This document shows, in pieces, positions 12,009-21,689 of a stretch of DNA of 64,000 nt (its first letter is position 1; each line of letters begins with the position of its first letter). Both the position numbers and the translations under genes were made by a program. The notes under the pieces were generated by a model. That model saw nothing but the letters and a program-made list of their open reading frames with translations. It did no database searches and was not told the origin of the DNA. Origin of the DNA: Latrodectus hesperus (taxonomy: Eukaryota; Arthropoda; Arachnida; Araneae; Theridiidae); contig CM075854.1 of assembly GCA_037975125.1 (NCBI GenBank), positions 68,595,261 through 68,659,260 on the forward strand. The letters run 5' to 3'.

Positions 12009-13235
12009 CGAGGGTTACACTGAAATTTTTGAGATACGCGCAGACGAGAATTTACAAAATAAAAATCACGGTTTAATTTTAAAGTACAAAGTATTTTAAC
12101 ACAGAAGACGATTTTTTACTGACTTACTTCAACTTGTTTAGCGTGGAATAAATTTTAAACAGAAGAGAAAATGGAGTTGACGCGAGAACATTTTCGTGCT
12201 ATGATTTTCTACGATTTCAAAGCAGGATTAAATCAATAAGAATGCATTCAACGGTTGCAATTAGCATTTGGTGATGAATCTCCAGCTTGTGCTACTGTAT
12301 TCAGATGGTTTAGAGAATTTAGAAGAGGTTGCAATTTTCTTCAGGATTAAGAACACACAGGAAGGCCGCCGTCGGCAGTAATCCCGGATAATGTGTCTGC
12401 CATACGAAAAATGTTAATGGATGATTATCGCTGTACCTATCAAATGATACAGAAAGAACTTAACATTGGATCCGCAGCCATACACAAAATCATTCATGAA
12501 GAATTACATGTGAAAAAAGTAGTTTGCCGTTGGGTTCCCCATAATCGAACTGAGCATCAAAAAGAGGAGCGTGTCAGAATCAGTAAAGAAACTCTTAATA
12601 TGCTGAATGATGGTGACCACCGCATCATTTCTAAAATTGTAACAGGTGATGAAACGTACATACCGTTTTTTGACTTTCCAACACGTCAAGAAAACAAAGT
12701 ATGGGTCTTTGAAGATGATCCCACGCCGACAATGGTGAAAAAACAACGCGCACTGAAAAAAAGTGATGTATGCCGTTTTCTTCAAAAGTACGGGATTGGT
12801 CAAAGCCATCAAGTTGGAAGGACATAAGAGAGTAACAGCAAAGAACTGAATGTTAGGGGACTAATGCTTCACCATGACAATGCATCTTCACATACAGCCG
12901 GATTAACAGTTGAGTTTCTTAAACAAAACCAAATAAAAGTGATCGAACATCCGCCGTATTCACCTGATCTAGCTATGTGCGACTTTTGGTTATTCTTTAA
13001 TCTAAAAAAGAACTTACGTGGACGTCGTTTTCATTCAGAAGAAGAGATTGATGTGGCTATAAATGCATTTTTTCATCTATTCGAAGAAATGAATGGCTTG
13101 AGGCATTTAATTTGTGGAAAATTCGTCGACAAAAGTGTATTGATGCTGGAGGAGACTACTTTGAACACACCTAAAATTTTGTAAGTATAACTTTAAAATC
13201 CTAGTTGTATCTCAAAAATTTTAGAGTGACCCTCG
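12009..13235 (+). mobile_element. mariner (DD34D) element with TIRs and TA target duplication, inactive
   Basis: The 1,227-bp element is bounded by TA (12007-12008 and 13236-13237). Its terminal inverted repeats of about 28 bp start CGAGGGTTACACTGAAATTT on the left and, reverse-complemented, CGAGGGTCACTCTAAAATTT on the right. The coding region (ATG at 12171) is recognisable as mariner transposase: TGDET holds the first catalytic Asp, HHDNASSHTA the second, and YSPDLAMCDFWLF the third. It is dead. In-frame stops lie at 12237-12239 and 12348-12350. A frame change occurs near 12765. The segment linking the second and third blocks is shortened around 12,840. The right block ends near 13184. Confidence 0.95.
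12171..13184 (+). pseudogene. mariner transposase pseudogene
   Basis: Catalyses cut-and-paste transposition in intact relatives. N-terminal helix-turn-helix regions are present (EHFRAMIFYDF; FGDESPACATVFRWF). The catalytic domain has the D...D...34...D arrangement typical of mariner, with the last motif YSPDLAMCDFW. Two early stops, a stop at 12825-12827 in the main frame, at least one frameshift and an internal deletion are visible. Length would be near the usual ~345 residues without the deletion. The D,D34D spacing separates it from Tc1-type (D,D34E) enzymes. Confidence 0.92.
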
Positions 13236-13569
13236 TATATAAATGAGATCTGCAAGCATATTTCGTTAAACGAAATTATCTAGGTTATAACTTTGCTATG
13301 AAAATACGTGCGCAGAAAGTCAAGTGTTTTTGCATTTTTCATATTAATATTCATGTTGTTAAGGTATTTTCTAAGCAAATAAATTTAGTCACTGCATAAC
13401 ATTGATTGCCCCAGAAATAATGTGTCATTCATTCTTAAAAACCTGAATACTTCAACTTTTTTTAATATTGGCCATTAATTATCATTCATATGTAAAAAAA
13501 AAAATCATATTCTTATTTTAAAATGATTTTTTTCTATATTTTTCATAATTTTTGATCAGTGCAATGAAC
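13236..13569. other. AT-rich spacer between the mariner and Tc1 copies
   Basis: No gene seen. The 5' terminal repeat of the following Tc1-like copy should lie at its right edge but could not be defined. Confidence 0.4.
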
Positions 13570-14960
13570 ACGTAATTCAATAGAAAGGTCATGCGTATGC
13601 AAATATCAGTGACAAAACGTCAGAGGTGACGCGAGCGTATGCAAAACGTGTGTGCTCGACGCGCGCAGTTCAAGCCTACAATAAAAGGAAGGACGGAGGA
13701 GCAATTAAAGACTTTCGTTTCAAGTGCAAGTGAGTGTGTCCGTGTAATATGGTTAGAAGAAATCACCTGAACGACTTCACACGTGGAAGAGTGATTGGAA
13801 AACTGGAGGAGGGGCGTAGTGTGACCAGTCTAGCTGAAGAGTTCGGAATCAACAAAAGCGTCGTTACGCGGACTTGGAAAGCCTTCAGAACCACCGGTAC
13901 AGCTGTTTGAAAGGTTGGAGGTGTCCGCCACAGGAAAACAACTGCAGTGGATGACCGCTATATCGTCCAGCAGGCGGAAAAAAAAACTGAAACCAGTCAG
14001 CAAGCGCCATTGCTCAACAACTGTGTACAGCAACGGGGCGACAAGTGTCGGAACGCTGCATTCCGTTGACAGCTCACCATCGACGGCACAGTTTTGAGTG
14101 GTGCAAAGAGAACAAAAACTGGACATCTGTTCAATGGAGTTGCGTCCTCTTCACAGATGAGGGTCGTTTCAGTGCCACAAGTGATTCTTAACGCCAGTTG
14201 ATTTGGAGAGAGGTTGGGACACGGTTTCATCGCAGTAACATAACGGTAAGAGACAGTTATGGTGGTCCTGGAGCTCTCGTCTGGGGAGGCCATAGAACGA
14301 GAGGACTGAGCTCCACGTTTTCGACAGATGTTCTGTAACCGGAGATCGCTATTGTCAGGAGGTAATCCTTCCCCATGTGCGTCTGTTCCGAGTTGCCATT
14401 GGAGCAGATTTCATTTTTATGAATGACAATGCATGGCCACATCAGACTCATGCTGTTCAGCAGCTACTGGAAAGTGAAGACATGACCTAAATGGATTGGC
14501 CAGCGTACTCCCCTGATTTAAATCCCATAGAACATGTGTGAGATGTTTTGGGGAGACGCATTGAGGCATGATTGCATCCCCCGGAGAACATGCAGCAACT
14601 GAAACAGATGTTGATTGAGGAATGGCCACTCTTACCGCAAGAATTGCTGGACAATCTGGTGCTGAGTATGGGGAGACGGTGCGAAGCAACCATTGCAGTA
14701 AAGAGAAGGCATATCCCATACTAAGGAACATCTGTTTGTTACTGTTCATCTTGGACAGATGATCTTGTACAGGGATACTGTGAATTCAATAAAGCCTATT
14801 TTTGTTTGATTCCATACTGTATGTATTGTATTCTTTTTTGTTCAACTATGCTTTCGTCATCCTTTAAGTACAAAATGATGTGTCTCATGTGTGTCTCATG
14901 CCACCTTTTAATTTCAGAACGGCTGTTGCTACATTCATAAAATTGGTGTCTAGGTATAGT
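13570..14960 (+). mobile_element. Tc1-like element, copy 1 (most complete coding region)
   Basis: The transposase frame opens with ATG at 13749. Its N-terminal paired-type helix-turn-helix (FTRGRVIGKLEEGRSV; EFGINKSVVTRTWKAF) runs to a TGA at 13908-13910. Later, fragmented frames show Tc1 landmarks: FTDEGRF (about 14153), VWGG (about 14280), MNDNA (about 14419), WPAYSPDLNPIEHV (about 14495-14535, reading through one stop). Three copies of this family occur in the window (also 53.3 and 62.5 kb). They share the 5' region ATGCGTATGCAAAT and the 3' region around GTACAAAATG. Ends are uncertain here: the left TIR seen in the other copies was not found and the right end diverges after about 14,910. 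Confidence 0.88.
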
Positions 14961-14969
14961 AAAGTAGCC

Positions 14970-15295
14970 ATGCGCTACCGAATGAAACCACCTACCACCC
15001 CACCTGGTGGAAAACTGTGGAATTAGCATTCGTATCTCGAAAACGGAATGAGATAGGTAAAAAAAGTGATTTACAAAGTTGTAAAGCATCATTGATTTAG
15101 TACATATTTGAAATAACAAAAAAATAACGTTGAAAGAAAGCGATTTACATTTTCGTGATTACATTTTTCACTTTTATTTCAAAATGGGAAGAACGGAAGT
15201 TTTAAAAATAGTTCCAACAATTTGTATGCAGTATGCAAATACGTAAGAAACGTCAAGCCTATTCACCTGAGACAGCTGTAAAGGAGACATCTTCT
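14970..15295. other. Spacer after the Tc1-like copy
   Basis: Moderately AT-rich sequence, including a short GC-richer stretch (about 14,970-15,020). No gene recognised. It may include diverged Tc1 3' sequence. Confidence 0.4.
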
Positions 15296-15305
15296 TGTGG
15301 CTGTA

Positions 15306-15537
15306 GTATGTTGATGCTCATGATCATGAGTATTCCAAAGCTGAGCATTGTGAGATGATTTTACTGTACTGTGAATGTCAACGCAAGGCACGATCATCAG
15401 CAAGGTCGTACCACCAACGTTTCCCTGCAGGCTCTCATCCTTCTCATCAAACCATCCTAACTGTTGTAAAACGTTTAAGGGAGATAGGTTGCGTTACTAC
15501 TTGACCTCGATCTGGCAGATCAGCTAAGGTTGGACCG

Positions 15538-15540
<3 letters not shown>
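15306..15540 (+). pseudogene. DUF4817-like helix-turn-helix fragment
   Basis: One frame reads through [47 protein letters not shown], one TGA, then [11 protein letters not shown]. This order (start of domain, RxYHxRFP, [15 protein letters not shown]) is characteristic of the N-terminal DNA-binding domain annotated DUF4817 in arthropod transposon-related proteins. Only the domain is present; the frame ends at a TAA immediately before a long (TA)n tract. No DDE catalytic domain follows. A transposon fragment is the likeliest explanation. Confidence 0.75.
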
Positions 15541-15611
<71 letters not shown>

Positions 15612-15617
15612 TATATA

Positions 15618-15668
<51 letters not shown>

Positions 15669-15672
15669 GTGT
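15538..15672. repeat. (TA)n/(TG)n compound microsatellite
   Basis: About 110 nt of TA repeats with a few interruptions (GTGTA, ATGTA) ends in a short TG run. It directly abuts the truncated DUF4817-like fragment. Confidence 0.97.
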
Positions 15673-16149
15673 AAATATTTTGGTTTGAATATCTGCATTA
15701 ATGGCTTATATTTAAAAGTGAGTATGGCTGTGTAGAAAATATTGTATTCAATAGATTGTAGCTAAAGTAACTCTTTAAAATGATATTTTCCAAGAATCAC
15801 ATTTTACATTTTTAAATAAATAAAATCAGTTATATTTGGTAAAACATTGTTTGCACTTACATCACACACAAAACAGAAATGATATTTTCTATAGCAATTT
15901 AATAATTTATACCTTTGGTATATTTTAGGTGTTTCTGTGGTAAGATGAATTCTAAGAAGTTGTTTTAAGTGCCAATAGCTCTCTTTAGATTCTAGCCTTG
16001 AACTGGATGATGATACCATCTTTTTCGCCAATGCGAACTCAAAAAATCCCACAGAATATCTGTTATTAAAATTGTCTCAAATTACACCTGTAAACCAATG
16101 GCCATGATGGAGGTTTCGAACCTTTACTACTCCAACGTGATTCAAAATT

Positions 16150-16700
16150 TCAATGGATTTTTATTATTCTTGGATTATAGACCTGTTCTACAAGCTCTTT
16201 AAAGGGCCTACTAACACAAGATATTCTCCGTATTTTTCAATGGATACCAGTGCATCTCCACATGGATGGCAACGAGAAAGCTGACATCTTTGCCAAAGAA
16301 GCCTGAGATATTCCTCAATTTTCCAACAATCTGATCATCACCAATACTGATGCAAAGGCCAGCTGAAAATTACTTCGCGCTTCATCTCGGAAGCACTCCA
16401 TCTGTGCTCTAAACTGTAACTGTGCTATCACCATAACCATTGTCAAAATAAAAAATAAACTCCCCCAGGGAATGATAAGATCTTTTGATAGCATAGAAGC
16501 TACAATAGCTGTCCTTACTGTACAGACACTGAACTCTCTCTCGACCATATCTTTATTGCCCTGACAAAGCCCTTCAGGATCCATCTCCATTCCTCAGATC
16601 AATTCCTTTATTCCTGAAAAGTTTATAGATGTGCCCAGAGCTGTCTTGGACTCTTTTGGATTAATTTGATTCGATTACTGTACTGGATAGGACAACCATA
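16150..16700 (+). mobile_element. Non-LTR retrotransposon 3' remnant (RNase H tail)
   Basis: A broken frame reads LRIFQWIPVHLHMDGNEKAD followed by IFAKEA, the conserved end of the RNase H domain in jockey/CR1-type non-LTR elements (typically QWIPSHxGIxGNExAD). Downstream, in another frame, CPYCTDTELSLDHIF resembles the C-terminal cysteine motif of such elements. Stops and frameshifts are frequent. A similar but separate remnant lies at 60.1 kb. Confidence 0.75.
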
Positions 16701-16714
16701 ACATTTCTGGGTGA

Positions 16715-18520
16715 GTCATAAGTTTTTTCCAGGTGAGTTATACATCAATAGATCAGTTTATTATTTCCATCTTGGACTGACTAAACTAAAAATTTCACTA
16801 TTAACAGGATCATATTTTGAATTGCAATTACATGAAAAATTTTCTTAAATAAAGAATGATAGATTAATAAAACTTGTTCTGTATTTAAACTGGTGCTGGT
16901 TTTAGTATTACTGTAGAAATTTCATTCTAAATTATGAATTAATCTGAATTATTGAAAATATAAAGTTGTATTTTTGTGGTTAATTAATTACATTGACAAT
17001 GATAAACTCTGGAGAAAAGAATAATTTGTTTTACATTTTAAGCAGAAATTAACATCCTGTGTAAAATCTTTCTTTTTTAAATTATATAAAATATTTCTCA
17101 TGCAGCGTCAGTGTCAATATGTCTAAAAATACATTAATATAAGTTATTTAAAAACTAATTATTTATTAAAGATTTGATTAATGGTAATTTTACATTTCTT
17201 TTTAATTATATAATGTGTTGTTGTTGTCTTGTGCCTGCCAGGCTGACAAAATGGGGTGTGCTGCTCCACTTTTCCAACTGAACCATATTTTGGTGTGGAG
17301 TCCGACTTCCTCAGTACACACATGCTATAGAAACCCGTTTATAGGGTGGCAACCATTCATACAAACAAAGGACAAAGACAGGATAGACAGAGAGGAAATG
17401 CATCCATACCCGAACTGGGATTCGAACCCAGGACCTCTCTATCCACAGTCAGGCACTCTGAGCACTACACAGGGTAGGCTGCAATTATATAATATAAAGT
17501 ATCATATTTAATGTTAATGCTTGAAGAATGTGTGTGTGTGCAAAAGTGTTTATTTTGTTCTATGTAACTGTCATATTAAATGAACTCTGCCTTAGCACTT
17601 TATAGAATTTCGTGAATATAATCTAGATACATCAAATTTAACACTTATAGCAACTTTTCACCCAATCAAATTACAATATTTTCTTGGTAATCTAACACTA
17701 TTTATGTTGGGCATTAATTAATAACTGTTTCCAGAATGGTGCTAAGTATCTTACATTTGTAACTCCTAAGTGAGTCACATAAATTTTAGTTTATTTCCAT
17801 CTTGTATTGACTGAACTTTGAATTGCACATTTTATTTCTATTTAGTAGAGAATAATAAATTATAATAAGACTTGTGTGTGTTTAGTATTCAAACTGCTTC
17901 TAATTTCAGTATGATTATAAATCACTATGAAACTTCTATAAATTACTCTAAAATATTAAAAATAACTATCAAATATTATATATTATATACTATATATATT
18001 ACATATTATATATACTGAAGCTAGATTTATCACTAATTTTTAATTACTATTTCTGTTGAAAATTATAAACAAATATTGAAATAGCTTGTTTTACATTTTC
18101 AACCGAAATTTGAAGCTGGTGTAAAACATTCCTTTCCAAACTGTATTAAATATTTCTGTTATGACATGGGTCTCAGTATTCTATGCATAAACTACATCAA
18201 TATAGATCAGTTATACAATTTATATTATTATGATTAATTATTACTTAAAGGTATCACTAATGGTAGTTTTGTATTTCGCTAGTATAACATATCATAAAGT
18301 TATATCCTATTGAAAGTTGTTTACATGAAGAAAATTGCCCATTATTATTATTTATTTTTATGTTTAGTTACACAATATAAGAACATTGGCTCTACACATC
18401 ATGGAGTTTGTGACTCATTAATTATAACTATTTCCAGATTAGTGCTAAATTGCTTAAAAATTTTCCTCGGAGGATGTTTTTCTTTCAGCTGTTCATTTTA
18501 ATATTTTTTACAGTTACAAA
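16715..18520 (+). repeat. Old direct duplication of a ~770-bp unit, first copy split by a SINE
   Basis: Unit 1 (about 16,715-17,765, minus the SINE at 17215-17482) and unit 2 (about 17,770-18,520) share ordered landmarks. These are GTGAGTCA at the start, TTATTTCCATCTTGnACTGACT, TGTTTTACATTTTnAnCnGAAATT, TGTAAAAnnTTnCTTTnnAAA, AATATTTCT, and CATTAATTAnTAACTnTTTCC then GTGCTAA near the end. Substitutions and indels are numerous, so the event is old. No coding content is seen in either copy. Confidence 0.7.
17215..17482 (-). mobile_element. tRNA-derived SINE (family A) with 11-bp target-site duplication
   Basis: On the minus strand the head carries a B box (reverse complement of GGGATTCGAACCC at about 17,419) and the element ends in a GACAACAACA tail. 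AATTATATAAT flanks both ends (17204-17214 and 17483-17493). Shared blocks ACCCGTTTATAGGGT and GTCCGACTTCCTCAG tie it to copies at 42.7, 54.6 and 59.3 kb. Confidence 0.92.
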
Positions 18521-19942
18521 TATTCTTAAAGTGAACAGTTAAGATAAATAAATATTAAATTATTTTATTATTATATCAAAAAATGCTTCTTGTTGAAAGA
18601 GTCAACAATTGGTGTCATATCCAAATAAACAATTTTTATCTTGAAATTTTTAAAATTAAAAAAACTGTTTTGAGTTAGAAAAGAATTTTGATTACATTTT
18701 AAATATGCATGTGTAAAAATTATTATTGTTCTAATAATTTTCTATTTAATAAGTTTCATATATCTAACAAGTTTTTATTGTTAAATTTATAGGTGCTGTT
18801 TTAGTCTTGACCAATTATAGTGAAGAGGCAGCTTTAGTGATTACAGAGAACAGCAAAGTTTAAAGCTGAATGTTAAAGCGGAAGTGTATTATCTAAATTG
18901 GAAAAATATTTGCATTTTGTTAAATAAAATATTTTAGAATTAACTGTTTTACTATTTAATTAATATTTTCAGGATATATTTCTGTACCTGGGCAACTTCT
19001 GTTGAAAATTAATGTTGAGCTATATAATAAATAGTAAATAGAAATAGAAAAATAATAAACAAATAATGCACAAGTTTGTTCATATTTATGTAGTTTCTTA
19101 GTTTTATAAAAAAAGTAATATTTTAAAATTTGACAGCGAGATGTTAACTAAAGTTAAAAAATTCAGAAACAATTACTAGTTAATATCAAATTGAATATTT
19201 TAAACTAAATGTAATACAAATTTTGATACTTTTTTGTTTGAGATAGAGCTATAAGTCAGAAATATTAATAAAATTAAGAATTCTTTTTTCTTCATGAGTG
19301 CCATAAGAAGAAAAATGATTTGAAGTGTGTAATTCTTAACTTAGTTTCTTGCAGAAAATAATTTTTAGTTTCATTGGAATTTATTTTATGGAAAAAATTA
19401 ATTTTGTAAAATAAAAATATTGTAAACCTTAACACTGTGATTATACACATTTATACACAGAAAATGAAAATTTGAATACATAAGTGTTTATTGTTAAATT
19501 TATAGGTGCTGTTTTAATCTTGATAAGTGTTCAGCAATACTGAAATGTAATCTACTTTTAATATCTGTATGATAAATAGGGTATTCACAATTGGTTGGTA
19601 GTAAATATTTACTTTTTTACTTCACTTCTCTTACTTTTTTGCATGTTAATTTCAACATAATGTGATTTTCATCATAAAAGAATAATTTGTAAATTTTGCT
19701 AAAATTTTAAGTATTGCTTAAAAGGATAACAAATCTGTCACACTTGTGTTTACTTTTCAAAATGGAATGCAAAATAATAATTTTCAAGCATGAAAATTAT
19801 TTTACTCAAGTAAGATGCAACAATACAGGTTTAAATGAAAATAATTCGTATTTATTGCAATAATTTAAAATAGCTTCTTCTAATTTAGTAATTAAAAATA
19901 AAATCCTTTGTTATCATTATGATCTAGAATAATGTAGATAAA
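18521..19942. other. AT-rich intergenic DNA with a short direct repeat
   Basis: No gene recognised. The 24-nt string starting GTTTATTGTTAAATTTATAG occurs at about 18,773 and again at about 19,487, each followed by GTGCTGTTTTA and CTTGA. This suggests a third, very diverged duplication level in this area. Confidence 0.5.
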
Positions 19943-20190
19943 CCTATAAGCCAAGATAGGACCTGTCTTGGCTGTCTAAATTGGACCAATTTCGGTAGCC
20001 AAGCTTGGTCCTATCTTGGCAGCCCAGATAGGTCCAGTATAGGTTGCGAAGCTTGGGCCTATCATGGCAACCCACGTTGAACTAAATGTAGACTATATAA
20101 CTAAATGTAGACCATTCAGGATTGGCCTGATATAGACCGCCAATACTGGTCCTAGACAAAGCCACGATTAGCCAATATAGAGCCAAGCTA
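19943..20190 (+). repeat. 24-bp minisatellite, diverged units
   Basis: Exact 24-nt spacing holds for units at 19963, 19987, 20011, 20035 and 20059. Each has a TTGG-, GCC- or GGTC-rich core such as GCCAAGCTTGGTC or CTATCTTGGCAGCCC. The flanking 50-100 nt continue with degraded units. GC content is well above the surroundings. The core is itself partly palindromic (CCAAGCTTGG). Confidence 0.85.
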
Positions 20191-20269
20191 TTTTGCTACT
20201 TGTGTATATTCATCGAAACTTAATATTTAACCAAACTTTATATTTTTCGAAATTTCTTGAAACAATTTT

Positions 20270-21672
20270 CTCTTTTTTTAATCGAAAATATCATTTTAGA
20301 TTATTTCATCAATTATTTTAGCAGTAAATTCCATTTGTGGTTGCTTTATGAAACCATCATGGTGGAAGCACTTCTTGATGTTATTTTCTGTCATGTTCTT
20401 CCATACTGCTTTCGAGAAGTAGAAAGTCGTAAGAATATCTACATCGTATTTTCCCCTTCATACAATGCAGAAACAATAATTCGCAAAAGTAGTTTCCTGT
20501 AATTAAGCTTGAGGCTCATAATGATCACTTGATCGGAAGGCGAAAGAAATTAATTAACTTGTTGGGAGGAAAATATTCCATGGTATTGACTTCAAACCTT
20601 TTATATTTAAGAATACGCAGTAGTGTTATCACTTATTTGGAAAATTTTTCTGTATTTGTCATTTGCTTATTTAAGTAACGTAACCATTCCTCAAAAATAC
20701 TAGATATCATACACGATTTAGAATTGTTTTCATATAGTAACTGGTAAAGTTTCTATACCTTTTAAAACACCTCGGTTTTTTCAATTTTTTAAATTCTAAG
20801 AGTGTGAAAGTTTTCGGTGACAGATATATTTGCACACAGAAGAACCATAAGTCTTTGTTTAGCTATTGTCCCTCCACTTGCAGTTCCGTAGTTAAAAGCA
20901 AAATATCTGTCGATTTTCTTCCTATAAAAAAGTCCAGTTTCACCTGAATTAAAAATACTTTCTGGTATTTAGTTTTCCATACTATATTTTAATTTTTCTT
21001 CTTTTCATTTCTCGACTGTTTCTTTGTTGACAGCACCACTTTCCCCATAAATCATCCGGAAAGACAGTTTTGAATGAAATTTTGTCAGCATCCATTTGTT
21101 GAACAAAACTTTGTATTTTGGACTTTTATAAGTATTTATCTATTAAAATATATTTTGGCTTAGTGGTAGCGTTTCACGCTCCCATGACACAGGTCTGAGG
21201 TTCGATCCTCGGGCTGGGCAAGTTTGACTCAGCCTTTCATCCCTTCAGTGGGTCGATTAACTGAGTACCAAGCAGGCTTGGGAACTAAACACTGGGGGCC
21301 TTACGTTAGTTTGACCACCTAACTGGGACATAAGCTTAGTACCCCAGAGCCCTCGATCATGAAAACAGTTATGGGCACTGTAGGCCTTGGCCCACATGGG
21401 CTGTTGTGCCATGGAGTTTAGTTTAGTTTAAAATATATCTGTTAACCACATATTTTTATCCTTTCGTATAGTCCTCCTTCAAGCTTCTGAAATTTTCCAT
21501 CATGAGATCGATTTCTAGATTAACAGCCAATTATTTTTTCGGAATAAAATCCCTTCAGTTAGTTAGGCCAACCTTGCAATCTGACCTTTTCTATCACTTT
21601 TTTATCTACTTATTTTAAGATTTTTATTTTGATTTCTTGTGATATCGCATTTCGTTTGCTTGAAACTGCCAT
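20270..21672 (-). pseudogene. Tigger/pogo transposase relic, interrupted by a SINE
   Basis: On the minus strand the protein starts at about 21,672 with MAVSSKRNAISQEIKIKILK, a CENP-B/pogo-type N-terminal DNA-binding domain, soon broken by stops. After the SINE (21154-21427) come GESGAVNKETVEKW, then IFNSGETGLFYRKKIDR, where the usual first catalytic Asp of ADETGLFY is replaced by Gly. IAKQRLMVLLCAN and KAVWKNMTENNIKKCFHHDGF (the usual CFxxAGF) follow. Stops and frameshifts are frequent. The DDE_1 family moves DNA by cut-and-paste; this copy cannot. No terminal inverted repeats were identified. Confidence 0.85.
21154..21427 (+). mobile_element. tRNA-derived SINE (family B) inserted in the Tigger relic, 11-bp target-site duplication
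   Basis: The head has GGCTTAGTGGTAGCG (A-box-like) and GAGGTTCGATCCTC (T arm with B box), then a tRNA-unrelated body and a GTTTAGTTTAG tail. TTAAAATATAT flanks both ends (21143-21153 and 21428-21438). The body differs from family A at 17.2 kb and from the element at 7.9 kb. Confidence 0.92.
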
Positions 21673-21689
21673 CGTGTTCAATGCTAAAT

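Noticed and set aside
12504..12825. Minus-strand ORFs inside the mariner copy
   Set aside because: Shadows of the plus-strand transposase.
13830..15119. Several minus-strand ORFs of 60-110 codons
   Set aside because: Antisense of the Tc1-like copy; open because its codon content is less AT-rich.
16315..16590. Minus-strand 91-codon ORF
   Set aside because: Antisense of the non-LTR RNase H tail, whose plus-strand reading has the conserved motif.
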